Shown here: piece by piece, positions 19,421 through 28,771 of the stretch
Layout: each line of letters begins with the position of its first letter
How positions within the stretch are numbered: the first letter of the stretch is position 1
Origin: Allobosea sp. Root381
GTDB lineage: Bacteria > Pseudomonadota > Alphaproteobacteria > Rhizobiales > Beijerinckiaceae
Assembly: GCF_001429395.1 (NCBI RefSeq)
Contig: NZ_LMJT01000012.1
Coordinates: 355,466-419,465 of the forward strand
Reading direction: 5' to 3'
Length of the DNA stretch: 64,000 nucleotides
Made by a program: the position numbers and the translations under genes
Notes under the pieces: model-generated
Seen by the model: the letters and a program-made list of their open reading frames with translations, nothing else
What the model was told of the DNA's origin: nothing
Databases searched by the model: none

Positions 19421-19693
19421 ATGACCGGAATGGCTGAACGGATTACCAGCAAGCTGGAAGAGGCGCTTTCGCCACAGCGGCTGAACGTGATCGACGAATC
19501 GCACCAGCATCACGGCCATAGCGGCTGGCGCGAGGGCGGCGAGACCCATTTCAGGGTCGATATCGTATCGGAGGCCTTCGTCGGCAAGAGCCGCCTGGAC
19601 CGTCACCGTCTCGTCAATGCCGCGCTGTCGCAGGAACTGGCCGACCGGGTGCATGCGCTGGCGATCGTTGCACGGGCGCCGGGCGAAGGGTGA
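19421..19693 (+). CDS. bolA: BolA family protein
   Basis: About 90 residues of the BolA fold: MAERITSKLEEALSPQRLNV, then HQHHGHSGWREGGETHFRVD, followed by FVGKSRLDRHRLVNAALSQE and an LADRVHALAIVARAP ending. The family partners monothiol glutaredoxins in binding a [2Fe-2S] cluster and influences iron and envelope stress. The histidines in HQHHGH and the conserved His of DRHR are the likely cluster ligands. Three ATGs (19397, 19421, 19430) lie close together; none has a good ribosome-binding site, so the exact start is a choice. Confidence 0.88.
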   Translation: MTGMAERITSKLEEALSPQRLNVIDESHQHHGHSGWREGGETHFRVDIVSEAFVGKSRLDRHRLVNAALSQELADRVHALAIVARAPGEG

Positions 19694-19732
19694 GGCCAGT
19701 CGGCAGGCGTTGGGCCTACCGAGGCAGCGTCC

Positions 19733-20926
19733 TCAGGCCTTCGGGCGCTCCGGCGTGAGAGCATAGATCACGGCGGAGGCGAGCAGCAAGGCCGCGAAGA
19801 TCCAATGCAGATGGGCGAAGGTCGTTGCGGCGTCGAGCCCGGCAGCCCGCTGGCCCGCGATGAACCAGCCGGAGCCGGATTGCGCTACCGCGGCGCCGGC
19901 GATGAACAGGAAGTTCACCGCCGTCATGCCGCGGCCGATCAGATGCACCGGGAAGAACAGCCGCGCATGCGCCATCAGGATGGCGTAGGTGAAGCCGACC
20001 GCACCGATCGTTGCGAACAGGAGCGTCGCTGCGAGACCGGATGTTGCCCCCGGGCCGGCCAGCAGGGCGAAGAGCAGCCCGGTGCCGACCGTGCCCCACA
20101 GCACCAGCGGCTTCGGCTTGCCGACCACCTTCTCCAGCCCGCCATAGATGAAGGCGCCGGCGACCATGGTCAGCGCCATCGCGGTCGCCGCATTGCCGGC
20201 GGCCACCGCGTCGAAGCCGTGGACATCCGCCATGAAGGGCGCGACCCAGAGCCCGCGCGCGGTCGCCAGGATGGCGTAGCTGGTCAGCGTGATCGGCGCG
20301 AGCAGCCAGAGCGGACGCAGCTTCATGATGCTGGCGAGGCCATCGATCAGCCCCTCGGCTTGGCCGCTGGCGCTTTCGGCGCGCGGCGGATCGCGGATCA
20401 GCAGCCCGGCAAGGATGGTCGCGAGCAGGAAGCCGCCCGCCATGACCAGCATCGAGGGGCGCCAGCCGTAATGCGCGGCGGCGACGGCCAGGGGTGCCGC
20501 GCCGACCAGATTGCCGAGCGAGCCGAGGCCGATGAAGACCGAGGTCAGGAAGGCAAAGCGCGCCGGCGCCGCGGTGCGGGCGAAGAGGAACAGGCTCGCC
20601 ATGAAGATCGGCGAGCAGCCGATCCCGATGAGCGCCATGCCCAGCGCGCCGGTATAGGCACCCGTCGCGGTGGCGAACAGGAAGGCGCCCGCCGTGCCAA
20701 TCGTCATCGCCGCCGTCACCGTGCGGCGCGGGCCAAGGCGGTCCAGCGCCCAGCCGATCGGGAACTGCGACAGCGCGAAGGCCGTGAACCAGGCGGCGCC
20801 CAGCAGCCCGAATTCACGTGGCCCGATCTCCAGATCCGTCATCACCGGCGTGGCGATGACGCTTAGGAAGGAGCGATAGAAGATCGACAGGAAGTAGGCG
20901 GGCAGCAGGGCGAGAAAGATGATCAC
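19733..20926 (-). CDS. major facilitator superfamily transporter
   Basis: Encodes 397 residues with twelve predicted membrane segments starting LALLPAYFLSIFYRSFLSV. The MFS loop 2-3 motif is present as GWALDRLGPRRT at about residues 58-69, and the halves are linked near residues 185-200 (DPPRAESASGQAEG). The substrate is not evident. The start is GTG at 20926, 38 bases downstream of the thiolase stop, so the two genes probably form one transcript reading leftward; export or uptake of a thiolase-related acid is possible but unproven. Confidence 0.85.
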   Translation of the reverse strand: MIIFLALLPAYFLSIFYRSFLSVIATPVMTDLEIGPREFGLLGAAWFTAFALSQFPIGWALDRLGPRRTVTAAMTIGTAGAFLFATATGAYTGALGMALIGIGCSPIFMASLFLFARTAAPARFAFLTSVFIGLGSLGNLVGAAPLAVAAAHYGWRPSMLVMAGGFLLATILAGLLIRDPPRAESASGQAEGLIDGLASIMKLRPLWLLAPITLTSYAILATARGLWVAPFMADVHGFDAVAAGNAATAMALTMVAGAFIYGGLEKVVGKPKPLVLWGTVGTGLLFALLAGPGATSGLAATLLFATIGAVGFTYAILMAHARLFFPVHLIGRGMTAVNFLFIAGAAVAQSGSGWFIAGQRAAGLDAATTFAHLHWIFAALLLASAVIYALTPERPKA

Positions 20927-20964
20927 GGCGTCTCAGTCGATTGTCGGCCCGGCTACCGGGCGGA

Positions 20965-22134
20965 TCACTTGATCCGCTCGAGCACGGAAACGTAATTCGC
21001 GACCGCGGCGCCGCCCATGTTGAAGATGCCGCCAAGGCGGGCATCCTGGAGCTGCATACCTTCCGGCGCCTCGCCGACGAGCTGCATGGCGCTGAGCACA
21101 TGCATCGAGACGCCGGTCGCGCCGATCGGATGGCCCTTTGCCTTGAGGCCGCCCGAGACGTTGACCGGCAGCTTGCCGTCCTTCTGCGTCCAGCCTTCCT
21201 TGATGGCGCGGGCGCCGTCGCCTTCCTTGGTCAGGCCCATCGCCTCGTATTCGATCAGCTCTGCGATGGTGAAGCAGTCATGCGTCTCGACGAAGGAGAG
21301 ATCCTCCAGCGCGACGCCCGCCGCGGCCAGCGCGTCGCGCCAGGCCTTGGCGCCGCCGTCGAACTTCAGGATGTCGCGCTTCGACATCGGCAGGAAATCC
21401 TGCACATGCGACATGCCACGGAAGCCGACGGCGCGGCGCATGGTCAGCGCTGTCTCCGCATCGGCCAGCACAAGGGCCGCGGCACCGTCCGAGACGAGCG
21501 AGCAATCGGTGCGCTTCAGCGGGCCTGCGACATAAGGATTCTTCTCGCTCTCCTCGCGGCAGAAAGCGAAGCCCAGATCCTTGCGCATCTGCGCATAGGG
21601 ATTCTCGACGCCGTTCTTGTGGTTCTTGGCGGCGATCATGGCGAGCGCATCGGACTGGTCGCCATGGCGCTGGAAATAGGCGGCGGCGATGCCGCCGAAG
21701 ACGCCGGCGAAGCCGCCCTGAACCGCGCTGTCTTCGGGTAGATAGGAGGCCTTGAGCAGGTTCTTGCCGATCTCGGGGCCGGGCGTCGTGGTCATCTGCT
21801 CGACGCCGACGACGAGCACGATGCGGGCGTCCCCCGCCTTGATCGCGCGCACGCCCTGCTGGACCGCGGCCGAGCCGGTGGCGCAGGCGTTCTCGACCCG
21901 CGTCGCGGGCTTGAAGCGCAGCGCCGGATCGGCCTGGAGCACGAGCGAGGCGGTGAAGTCCTGGGCCGAGAAGCCGGCGTTGAAATGGCCGAGCACGATC
22001 TCGTCGACCTGGTCGGCGGTGATGCCGGCATCGACCAGTGCTTCGGTCGTGACCTTGACGATCAGGCTTTCGATGGTCTCGGCTTCCTGCTTGCCGAACG
22101 GCGTATGGGCCCAACCGACGATCGCAGCGCTCAT
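20965..22134 (-). CDS. thiolase-family acetyl-CoA acyltransferase
   Basis: Encodes 389 residues of the thiolase superfamily, closest by motif to the SCP-x/acetyl-CoA acetyltransferase-like branch. The acyl-accepting cysteine lies in VENACATGSAAVQQG near residue 84, with FVETHDCFTIAELIEYE and GGLKAKGHPIGATGVSM holding the other active-site histidine/cysteine residues. GGGAG eight bases before ATG 22134 fixes the start; an upstream in-frame ATG (22179) has no such site. It is followed by the MFS gene. Whether it runs in the degradative or condensing direction cannot be told. Confidence 0.88.
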   Translation of the reverse strand: MSAAIVGWAHTPFGKQEAETIESLIVKVTTEALVDAGITADQVDEIVLGHFNAGFSAQDFTASLVLQADPALRFKPATRVENACATGSAAVQQGVRAIKAGDARIVLVVGVEQMTTTPGPEIGKNLLKASYLPEDSAVQGGFAGVFGGIAAAYFQRHGDQSDALAMIAAKNHKNGVENPYAQMRKDLGFAFCREESEKNPYVAGPLKRTDCSLVSDGAAALVLADAETALTMRRAVGFRGMSHVQDFLPMSKRDILKFDGGAKAWRDALAAAGVALEDLSFVETHDCFTIAELIEYEAMGLTKEGDGARAIKEGWTQKDGKLPVNVSGGLKAKGHPIGATGVSMHVLSAMQLVGEAPEGMQLQDARLGGIFNMGGAAVANYVSVLERIK

Positions 22135-22333
22135 GGCATTTCTCCCGGATACGGCTTCGATGGCATTTCGCCTTGGCATCTAATTGCGCCTGCGGACGCT
22201 GCCCCGCAAGCGGGCAGGGATGCAATCCCTCCGTGCGCGTAAGGAGGGACCATGATGCGGACCTTCTCCGCTTGATCGATCGTTTAGCGGCAGATTTACT
22301 GATCAGGCAGCTTCAACCTGTCCAGATTCGGCT

Positions 22334-23236
22334 CTATAGGGCCGTCATCAGCAACAGGCCGACACCGCCGACGATCAGCGCCATGCCCAGCATCTCGCGC
22401 CAGGAGCTGTTCTCCGAGAAGATCCGGCGCGAGGCGATCTGCGCCAGCGGCACCTCGATCAGCGCCAGCGTGCGGACATTGGCGGCGCTGGTCAGCGAGA
22501 AGCCGATGAACCAGCACTGCGAGGCCGCCGCGCCGAGGAAGCCAGCCGAGAGCGAGCGGCGCCAGTTGCGCAGGCTGGAGATCAGGGCCGAGCGGTTGGC
22601 GGCCAGCATGTAGAGCGTCAGCACCAGCGTCTGCAGGAAGAGGCCGAGTGCCAGGATCGTGCTGGCGCGAATGAAGAAGCCGCCTTCGGGCAGGGCCTGG
22701 ATAGCGCCGCGATAGCCGATTGCCGAAAGGGCGAAGAAGGCGCCGGCCGCCACGCCGAGCACGGCGGGGCGCAGGCCCGCGCGGCTGAGCTTCTCGCCCG
22801 GCTTCCAGGAGACCAGCACGACGCCCGCGGTCGCGACGAAGATCGCCGCGAACTTGGCCGGCGTGAGCGCGTCGCCCAGCAGCAGCGCGCCGAAGATCGC
22901 GACCTGGACCGGCTCGGTCTTGGTGTAAGCGGTGGTGACTGCAAAGGAGCGCTCGCGCATCGCCGCCAGCATCAGCGCCGTCGCCGCGATCTGGGTGAGG
23001 GCGCCTGCGACCGTGTAGCCATAGGACCAAGCGCCGATCGCGGGCGGCTCCCGGCCCGCGACCAGGCAGACGATGGCGAGGAAGAGCAGCGCGAAGGGCA
23101 GGCCGAAGAGGAAGCGCACCTGCGTCGCCCCGACGACGCCGATGATGTCGGTCAGCGAGCGCTGGGTGAGATTTCGCGCCGTCTGCAGCAGAGAGGCAGC
23201 GATGGTGGCGGGGATCCAGAGAAGGGCGAGGCTCAC
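22334..23236 (-). CDS. EamA-type (DMT superfamily) membrane transporter
   Basis: About 300 residues with ten membrane segments in two EamA halves. The first helix is ALLWIPATIAASLLQTARN, and the second repeat starts near GLRPAVLGVAAGAFFALSA. RSFAVTTAYTKTEPVQVAIF is the conserved end of the first repeat. The frame continues upstream to 23371, but GTG 23236 gives the length and N-terminus normal for the family. A hairpin (TCCCTCC/GGAGGGA, 22226-22249) lies past the stop, without a T-run, in the gap before the thiolase gene. Substrate unknown. Confidence 0.82.
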   Translation of the reverse strand: MSLALLWIPATIAASLLQTARNLTQRSLTDIIGVVGATQVRFLFGLPFALLFLAIVCLVAGREPPAIGAWSYGYTVAGALTQIAATALMLAAMRERSFAVTTAYTKTEPVQVAIFGALLLGDALTPAKFAAIFVATAGVVLVSWKPGEKLSRAGLRPAVLGVAAGAFFALSAIGYRGAIQALPEGGFFIRASTILALGLFLQTLVLTLYMLAANRSALISSLRNWRRSLSAGFLGAAASQCWFIGFSLTSAANVRTLALIEVPLAQIASRRIFSENSSWREMLGMALIVGGVGLLLMTAL

Positions 23237-23429
23237 GCGGCAGATCCGGTCGGTCGAGGGGCTGTTCGGGCTTGTGAACGCTCGGCTGCGACTAGGCAAA
23301 TCGCTCCGCTGAGGGTAGGTATGCATACGTGGGCGGGCCGCTTGCTGCCGGCCGTCTCGAAAATGCCGCACGCATCGCGTTGAACCCCTGCGCCTTCAAC
23401 CCTCGTAAGACAGGTTCAAGACCCGCCCG

Positions 23430-25001
23430 ATGATTGCTCCCCGCTTCACCGCTGCCCTCGCCTGTGGGCTCGCCCTCGCCGGTCCGGCCTCGGCCGGCAC
23501 CAGCCTCGTGATCGACGCCGCCAGCGGCGCGGTGCTGTCCAGCGAAAACGCCGCCCAGCCCTGGCACCCGGCCTCGACCACAAAGATGATGACCGCCTAT
23601 CTCGCGCTCAAGGCGGTGCGGGAAGGCCGGATCGGCCTGGAGACCGCGATCCCGGCCTCGAAGCTGGCCGCCAGCCAGCCCCGGGTCAAAGTCTACATCA
23701 AGGCCGGGCAGGAGGTGACGCTCGACAACGCGCTGCGCATCATGATGGTGAAGTCGGCCAACGACATCTCCTATGTCATCGCGGAAGGCGTCGGCGGCAA
23801 TGTCGAGAATTTCGTTGCCATGATGAATGCCGAGGCGGCCAGGCTCGGCATGCGCGACAGCCATTTCACCAACCCCAATGGCTGGCACGACCCCGACCAG
23901 CAGGTCAGCGCCCGCGACCTCGCCATCCTCGCCATGGCCCTGATGCGCGAATTTCCCGACTATTCGGATTACTGGAACACGGGTGCCGTCCAGCTCGGCA
24001 AGCAGCTCCTGCTGAACACCAACGGGCTCGTCGGCCGCTATCCGGGCGTTGGCGGCATGAAGACCGGCTTCGTCTGCGCCTCCGGCTTCAACGTGGTGGC
24101 GACCGCGACGCGGAACGGCCGCACCCTGATCGCGGTCGTGCTCGGCGCGCTCTCCGGCACGGAGCGGACCGTCAAGGCGGCGCAGTTGCTCGACGACGGT
24201 TTCTCGAAATGGGGCGGCGGCTACACGCTCGCCTCGCTGCCCTCGCAGGGTGGACGGGCGCAGAGCATCTGCGGCGATGTCCGGCGCAAGGGCGGCGGCG
24301 TTGCTCTGGCCGACGATGCTGACTCGTCAGGGCCGATCGCTGCCCAGGCGCAGGACATCGGTGGCAACGCCTCTGATGGCGGGCGCTTCGCCACTGCTGC
24401 GGCGCCGACCCAATTCAGCTCCTCGGTGCTGACGCGCCTGCCCTCGGGCAAGATTTCGCTCGGTCCGCGCGCCGAGATGACGCCGGTTCCGGTCGCCTTC
24501 GGCCGCACGCCGGGTTCCGCCTCCGCGCCGCTGGCGGCGAATGTCACGGGCGAGGCCGATAGCCGCGTCGCACGCGGCAATGCGCCCGTCATTGCCCCGT
24601 CCGCACCCGTCGCTGCCGGGCTGTTCGGCACGCAGACCGGCGGTCTCTACGCCGATCGGGGGCGGACAGCCTCCGGCAACGGTGCCATTCCGGGCTCGAC
24701 CACGGCCTTCGCTCCGGCTGATTCCGCGAGCACGCAGCCCGGCGAGTCGAGCGGGCCGATGCGCCTGCAGGGCGCCGTCCGCTCGGGTGCTGCCGCGCCA
24801 GCAAGCCTTCGTGCCGGTGCGGCGGCCGGGATCAAGCCCATGCCGCGGCCGGCGGCCAGGCCCCTGCTGGTGAAGCCCTCGCCCAAGGCCGAGCCGGCCA
24901 AGGCTGGCGCCGCCTCGCGCAAGCCCGCCCAGGCTGCGGCGAAGCCCCAGGCGGCCAAGCCGCAGGCTAGGCCGAAGACCAAGCCGGACGACGACGCCTG
25001 A
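23430..25001 (+). CDS. D-alanyl-D-alanine carboxypeptidase (PBP5/6-type, class C)
   Basis: Encodes 523 residues. A signal peptide ends near SAG at residue 23. The penicillin-binding active site is complete: Ser49-x-x-Lys52 in ASTTKMM, SxN in KSANDIS near residue 110 and KTG in GMKTGFVC at about 211. It trims the terminal D-Ala of peptidoglycan stem peptides in the periplasm. After the catalytic domain (to about residue 275) comes a 250-residue low-complexity tail rich in Ala, Pro, Gly and Lys, ending KPQARPKTKPDDDA; this tail is much longer than in E. coli DacA and has no recognisable membrane anchor. Confidence 0.92.
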   Translation: MIAPRFTAALACGLALAGPASAGTSLVIDAASGAVLSSENAAQPWHPASTTKMMTAYLALKAVREGRIGLETAIPASKLAASQPRVKVYIKAGQEVTLDNALRIMMVKSANDISYVIAEGVGGNVENFVAMMNAEAARLGMRDSHFTNPNGWHDPDQQVSARDLAILAMALMREFPDYSDYWNTGAVQLGKQLLLNTNGLVGRYPGVGGMKTGFVCASGFNVVATATRNGRTLIAVVLGALSGTERTVKAAQLLDDGFSKWGGGYTLASLPSQGGRAQSICGDVRRKGGGVALADDADSSGPIAAQAQDIGGNASDGGRFATAAAPTQFSSSVLTRLPSGKISLGPRAEMTPVPVAFGRTPGSASAPLAANVTGEADSRVARGNAPVIAPSAPVAAGLFGTQTGGLYADRGRTASGNGAIPGSTTAFAPADSASTQPGESSGPMRLQGAVRSGAAAPASLRAGAAAGIKPMPRPAARPLLVKPSPKAEPAKAGAASRKPAQAAAKPQAAKPQARPKTKPDDDA

Positions 25002-25050
25002 GCCACCTTTCTTGAACGGCGCCCCCGACCAGACCGCCAGGCGGCAGGGC

Positions 25051-25914
25051 ATGCTGCTGGCGCTGGCTGCGGCCGGCGCCTACGGGACGAACATCGTCAG
25101 CGCCCAGATCGCCGGCCAGGCAGGGCTCAGCGGGCCGCTGCTCGTCTTCTACCGCGTCTTCGTCATGCTCGCGCTGGTTGCCGGCGCGGTCCTGATCTGG
25201 CGGAGCTCGCTGGCGGTGCCGCGCCGCGAGAGACGGACGCTGGTGGTGTTCGGCATCAGCAGCGCGCTGGTGGGAATGGCGTATCTCTCCTCGGTCGCCT
25301 TCGTGCCGGTCACGGTGGCCGCGGTGGTGTTCTTCACCTATCCGGTGCTGATCGTCCTGGCCGAACCCTTCGTCACCGGCATTCCTTTCCGGCCCGAGCG
25401 GCTGGCCGCGGCGTGCGTCGCTTTCCTCGGCGTTGCGATGGTGGTGGGGCCGGATTGGCACGGGCTCGATCCGCGCGGGCTCCTGCTCGCGCTCGTCGCG
25501 AGCTTCGCTGCCGCGACGCAGTTCTTTTCCGCCGCCGCCTTGCCGGGCACGCCGCTCTCGGCCCGGCTGTTCTGGTCGCATCTGCTGATCCTGCCCGTGG
25601 CGGCGGCCATCCTCGCCATCACCGGCGGCTTCCTGCCGCCGAGCGCCTTCGCGCTAGCGCCGATCGCGGCTGCGGTCACGATCGGGGGCTATCTTCTCGG
25701 CTTCCTGTGCCAACTGCTCGCCTCAACGCGGATTTCTCCGGGAGCGGCTGGCCTCGCCTTCTGCGCCGAGCCTGTCTGCGCCGTGCTGATCGCCGCGGTG
25801 GTGCTGGGAGAACGTCTCGGGCCGCTGCAATATGCCGGCTGCGCCCTTGTCGCCGCGGTGCTGGTGATTAATGTAACAGTAGAACAAATGAGGCGCGCGC
25901 CCGCGCCTGCGTGA
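25051..25914 (+). CDS. EamA-type (DMT superfamily) membrane transporter
   Basis: About 287 residues with ten hydrophobic segments, beginning [20 protein letters not shown]. First-repeat end: [19 protein letters not shown]. Second-repeat end: [20 protein letters not shown], with [20 protein letters not shown], the classic EamA C-terminus. The frame opens with a TTG at 25012 that has no ribosome-binding site; ATG 25051, after AGGCGGCAGGGC, starts at the first membrane helix. Its stop overlaps the GTG start of the CobW-like gene, so they may share a transcript. Substrate unknown. Confidence 0.82.
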   Translation: MLLALAAAGAYGTNIVSAQIAGQAGLSGPLLVFYRVFVMLALVAGAVLIWRSSLAVPRRERRTLVVFGISSALVGMAYLSSVAFVPVTVAAVVFFTYPVLIVLAEPFVTGIPFRPERLAAACVAFLGVAMVVGPDWHGLDPRGLLLALVASFAAATQFFSAAALPGTPLSARLFWSHLLILPVAAAILAITGGFLPPSAFALAPIAAAVTIGGYLLGFLCQLLASTRISPGAAGLAFCAEPVCAVLIAAVVLGERLGPLQYAGCALVAAVLVINVTVEQMRRAPAPA

Positions 25915-27065
25915 AGCAAAGCGTGACTGCGATGACTGCCGAGCCCGTGCGCCCCGAGCCTCTCCGCCCCGAGCCCTTGCCGCTGACCCTGCTGACCGGC
26001 TTTCTCGGCGCCGGCAAGACGACGCTGCTCAACCGCCTGCTGAAGGACCCTTCGCTTGCCCGGACGGTGGTGATCGTCAACGAGTTCGGCGAGGTCGGGC
26101 TCGATCATCTGCTGATCGAGAGCAGCGAGGAGGGCATGATCCTGCTCGACTCAGGCTGCCTGTGCTGCACGATCCGCGAGGATCTGCTGGTCACGCTGGA
26201 GGATCTGCTGCGCCGGCGCGACAATGGCCGGATCGCGCCGTTCGACCGCGTTGTCATCGAGACGACCGGGCTCGCCGATCCGGCGCCGATCCTCAATCTG
26301 CTGATCAACCACCCCTATCTCTCGCTGCGCTTCCGGCTCGACGGCGTGGTGACGCTGGTCGATGCGGTCAACGCCATGGCGACGCTCGATGCGCATGAGG
26401 AGGCGCGCCGGCAGGTCGTCGCGGCGGATCGCCTCGTCCTGACCAAGACGGACCTCGCCGGAAACCTCGCCGAGCTCGCGCCGCTGCGGCTGCGGCTGGT
26501 GCATCTCAACCCGGGCGTCGCGGTGTTGGGCGGCGAGGCGGCGGCCAACTCGCTGTTCGGCGCCGGGCTCTACGACCTCGCGCGGCGTCCGGCCGAGATC
26601 GGCCAATGGCTGGCCCGCGAAACGCTGCCGGGCGGTGGGCATGACCATGAGCCGCATCACCACCACGGCCATGGCCATGACGGCCATCACCACCATGGCG
26701 ATCACCATCATCACGACGTGAACCGTCATGATGCGAGCATCCGGGCTTTCGCGCTGACCGCAGATGCGCCTATCCAGCGCGCTACGGTCGAGCTGTTCTG
26801 GACGATGCTGCGCTCGGTCCATGGGCCGCGGCTGTTGCGCCTCAAGGGGCTGGTCCAAATCGCCGAGCATCCCGAGCGGCCGCTGCTGCTTCACGCTGTG
26901 CAGCAGATCCTGCACCCGCCGATCGAACTCGACGCCTGGCCCGATGCCGACCGGCGCTCGCGGCTCGTGCTGATCGTGAAGGATATCGACGAGGCAGTCG
27001 TACAGCGGCTGTGGGCCGCCTTTCTCGGTCAGGCACGCGCCGAGCGCGGCGTCGCGACCGGCTGA
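25911..27065 (+). CDS. G3E GTPase of the CobW/COG0523 metallochaperone family
   Basis: Encodes 384 residues. Walker A is [15 protein letters not shown] near residue 31; the metal-binding CxCC motif is [11 protein letters not shown] near residue 82; Walker B is in [12 protein letters not shown] and the guanine-recognition motif in LTKTDLA. A histidine-rich loop ([20 protein letters not shown] and beyond, about residues 243-270, twenty or so His) divides the GTPase from the C-terminal CobW domain. This His-rich form is typical of zinc-delivery members rather than cobalamin-synthetic CobW; there are no cobalamin genes nearby. GTG 25911 overlaps the preceding stop; ATG 25932 is an equally possible start. 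Confidence 0.9.
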   Translation: MKQSVTAMTAEPVRPEPLRPEPLPLTLLTGFLGAGKTTLLNRLLKDPSLARTVVIVNEFGEVGLDHLLIESSEEGMILLDSGCLCCTIREDLLVTLEDLLRRRDNGRIAPFDRVVIETTGLADPAPILNLLINHPYLSLRFRLDGVVTLVDAVNAMATLDAHEEARRQVVAADRLVLTKTDLAGNLAELAPLRLRLVHLNPGVAVLGGEAAANSLFGAGLYDLARRPAEIGQWLARETLPGGGHDHEPHHHHGHGHDGHHHHGDHHHHDVNRHDASIRAFALTADAPIQRATVELFWTMLRSVHGPRLLRLKGLVQIAEHPERPLLLHAVQQILHPPIELDAWPDADRRSRLVLIVKDIDEAVVQRLWAAFLGQARAERGVATG

Positions 27066-27071
27066 GACGGC

Positions 27072-28691
27072 TCAGGCTTCCGCGCGCAGAAGCCGCCGGA
27101 TAATCTTGCCCGTCGTGGTCATCGGCAATTCCTCACGGAAGGCGATCTCGCGCGGATATTCGTGCGCGGAGAGGCGCTTGCGCACGAAGTCCTGAAGCTC
27201 GGCCGCGAGCGCGGGCGTCGCGGCGTATCCGGGCATCGGCACGACGAAGGCCTTGACGATCTCGGTGCGCAGAGCATCCGGCTTGCCGACGACGGCGGCG
27301 AGCGCAACCGCCTCGTGCTTCAACAGGCAATCCTCGATCTCACCGGGGCCGATGCGGTAGCCCGAGGAGGTGATGACGTCGTCGTCGCGGCCGACGAAGC
27401 GGACATAGCCGTCATCGTCCTGCACCGCCTGGTCGCCCGTTTTCATCCAATCGCCGACGAATTTCGCGGCCGTCGCGCGCGGGTTGTTCCAGTAGCCGAG
27501 GAACATCACCGGGTCGGGGCGGCGGACCGCGATCTGGCCCTCCTCGCCGGGCTCGCAGATCGAGCCGTCCGGCCGGATCACCGCGACCTCATGGCCCGGC
27601 ACCGCCTTGCCGATGCTGCCCGGCCGGCTGATCCCGATTTCGGCGCAGGAGGCGAGCACGAGGTTGCACTCGGTCTGGCCATAGGCCTCGTTGATGGTGA
27701 CGCCCAGCGCCTCGCGGCCCCAGGCCAGCGTCTCGGCGCCGAGCGCCTCGCCCGCAGCGGCGACCGTGCGCAGATCGAGGGCGAAGCGCTCGCGCGGCCT
27801 GTCGACGCTGCGCAGCATCCTGAGCGCCGTCGGCGGCACGAAGGCGTTGCGGATCTTCAGCTCCGCCATCAGGCGGAAGGCTTCCTCCGGCACGAAGCGC
27901 GTCACCGGTCGGGCCACCACCACGACGCCGAAATGCAGCGCCGGCAGCAGCATGTTGAGCAGCCCGCCGGCCCAGGCCCAGTCCGCCGGCGTCCAGGCGA
28001 GATCGCCGGGTCTCGGCATGAATTCATGCGGCATCTGGACGCCGGGGAGGTGGCCGGGGAGGACCCGGTGCCCGTGCAGCGCGCCCTTCGGGTTTCCGGT
28101 GGTGCCGGAGGTGTAGATCATCAGCGCCGGGTCGTCCGGCCCGGTTTCGACAGTGCTGAAATCGGCGCTGGCTCCGGCCAGCAGCTCGTCCCAGCCGAGC
28201 GCAGCGCCCTCAGTGCCGCCGGTCGAGATCAGCAGCGAAAGCTCGGGCAGCGACTCCGCGATCTGCCGGACCTTGGCAAGGCCCGCGTCATCCGTCACCA
28301 GCGCCCTCGCGCCGGAATCGGCGAGGCGATAGGCCAGCGCATCGACCCCGAAGAGGGCCGCCAGAGGCACGGCGATCGCGCCGAGCTTGTAGGCGGCGAG
28401 ATGGGCGGCGAGCACGGCGCGGCCCTGCGGTAGCAGGATCGCGACCCGGTCGCCGCGCGCGACGCCACGGGCGCGCAGCGCCTGGGCGAGGCGGTTCGAA
28501 TCCGCGCGCAATTCGCCGAAGCTGACCGGCGTGACGCGCCAGTCGCGCGACACCTCGATGATCGCGGTGCGTTGCGGATCGATGGCCGCCCAGCGGTCGC
28601 AGACATCGGTGGCGATGTTGTAGCGCTGCGGTATCTGCCAGCGGAAGGCGTCGCGCAACGCGCCGTAGTCACGTAAATCGGGAAGGATCAA
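27072..28691 (-). CDS. acyl-CoA synthetase (AMP-forming, medium-chain ACSM-like)
   Basis: Encodes 539 residues of the ANL adenylate-forming superfamily, which couples an acid to CoA via an acyl-AMP. The P-loop is YTSGTTGNPKGALHG near residue 185; WTPADWAWAGGL and NEAYGQTECNLVLASC are typical of the acetyl/medium-chain group; the hinge is in KTGDQAVQDDDGYVRFVGRD, and the C-terminal lysine is in MTTTGKIIRRLLR. The start is TTG (28691), as no ATG lies in the conserved N-terminal region. It reads in the same direction as ecm, which is 80 bases upstream, so the ligase may be co-transcribed and feed acyl-CoA toward the mutase. Substrate is inferred only to the level of short/medium acids. Confidence 0.88.
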   Translation of the reverse strand: MILPDLRDYGALRDAFRWQIPQRYNIATDVCDRWAAIDPQRTAIIEVSRDWRVTPVSFGELRADSNRLAQALRARGVARGDRVAILLPQGRAVLAAHLAAYKLGAIAVPLAALFGVDALAYRLADSGARALVTDDAGLAKVRQIAESLPELSLLISTGGTEGAALGWDELLAGASADFSTVETGPDDPALMIYTSGTTGNPKGALHGHRVLPGHLPGVQMPHEFMPRPGDLAWTPADWAWAGGLLNMLLPALHFGVVVVARPVTRFVPEEAFRLMAELKIRNAFVPPTALRMLRSVDRPRERFALDLRTVAAAGEALGAETLAWGREALGVTINEAYGQTECNLVLASCAEIGISRPGSIGKAVPGHEVAVIRPDGSICEPGEEGQIAVRRPDPVMFLGYWNNPRATAAKFVGDWMKTGDQAVQDDDGYVRFVGRDDDVITSSGYRIGPGEIEDCLLKHEAVALAAVVGKPDALRTEIVKAFVVPMPGYAATPALAAELQDFVRKRLSAHEYPREIAFREELPMTTTGKIIRRLLRAEA

Positions 28692-28771
28692 TCGAAGTAT
28701 TCCAGGAGGGAGGCGGCAAAGTAAATGCTGCGGCCGCGGCTGTCACCGTGACGCTAGGCGAGGCGAATACC

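Noticed and set aside
25868..25884. ATTAATGTAACA ahead of the CobW-type gene as a Zur box
   Set aside because: Only one half resembles the Zur consensus; there is no symmetric partner, and it lies inside the upstream coding sequence.
26638..26720. CAT/CAC-rich repeat that could be taken for a tandem repeat array
   Set aside because: It encodes the His-rich loop of the CobW-type protein; the periodicity is codon based and irregular.
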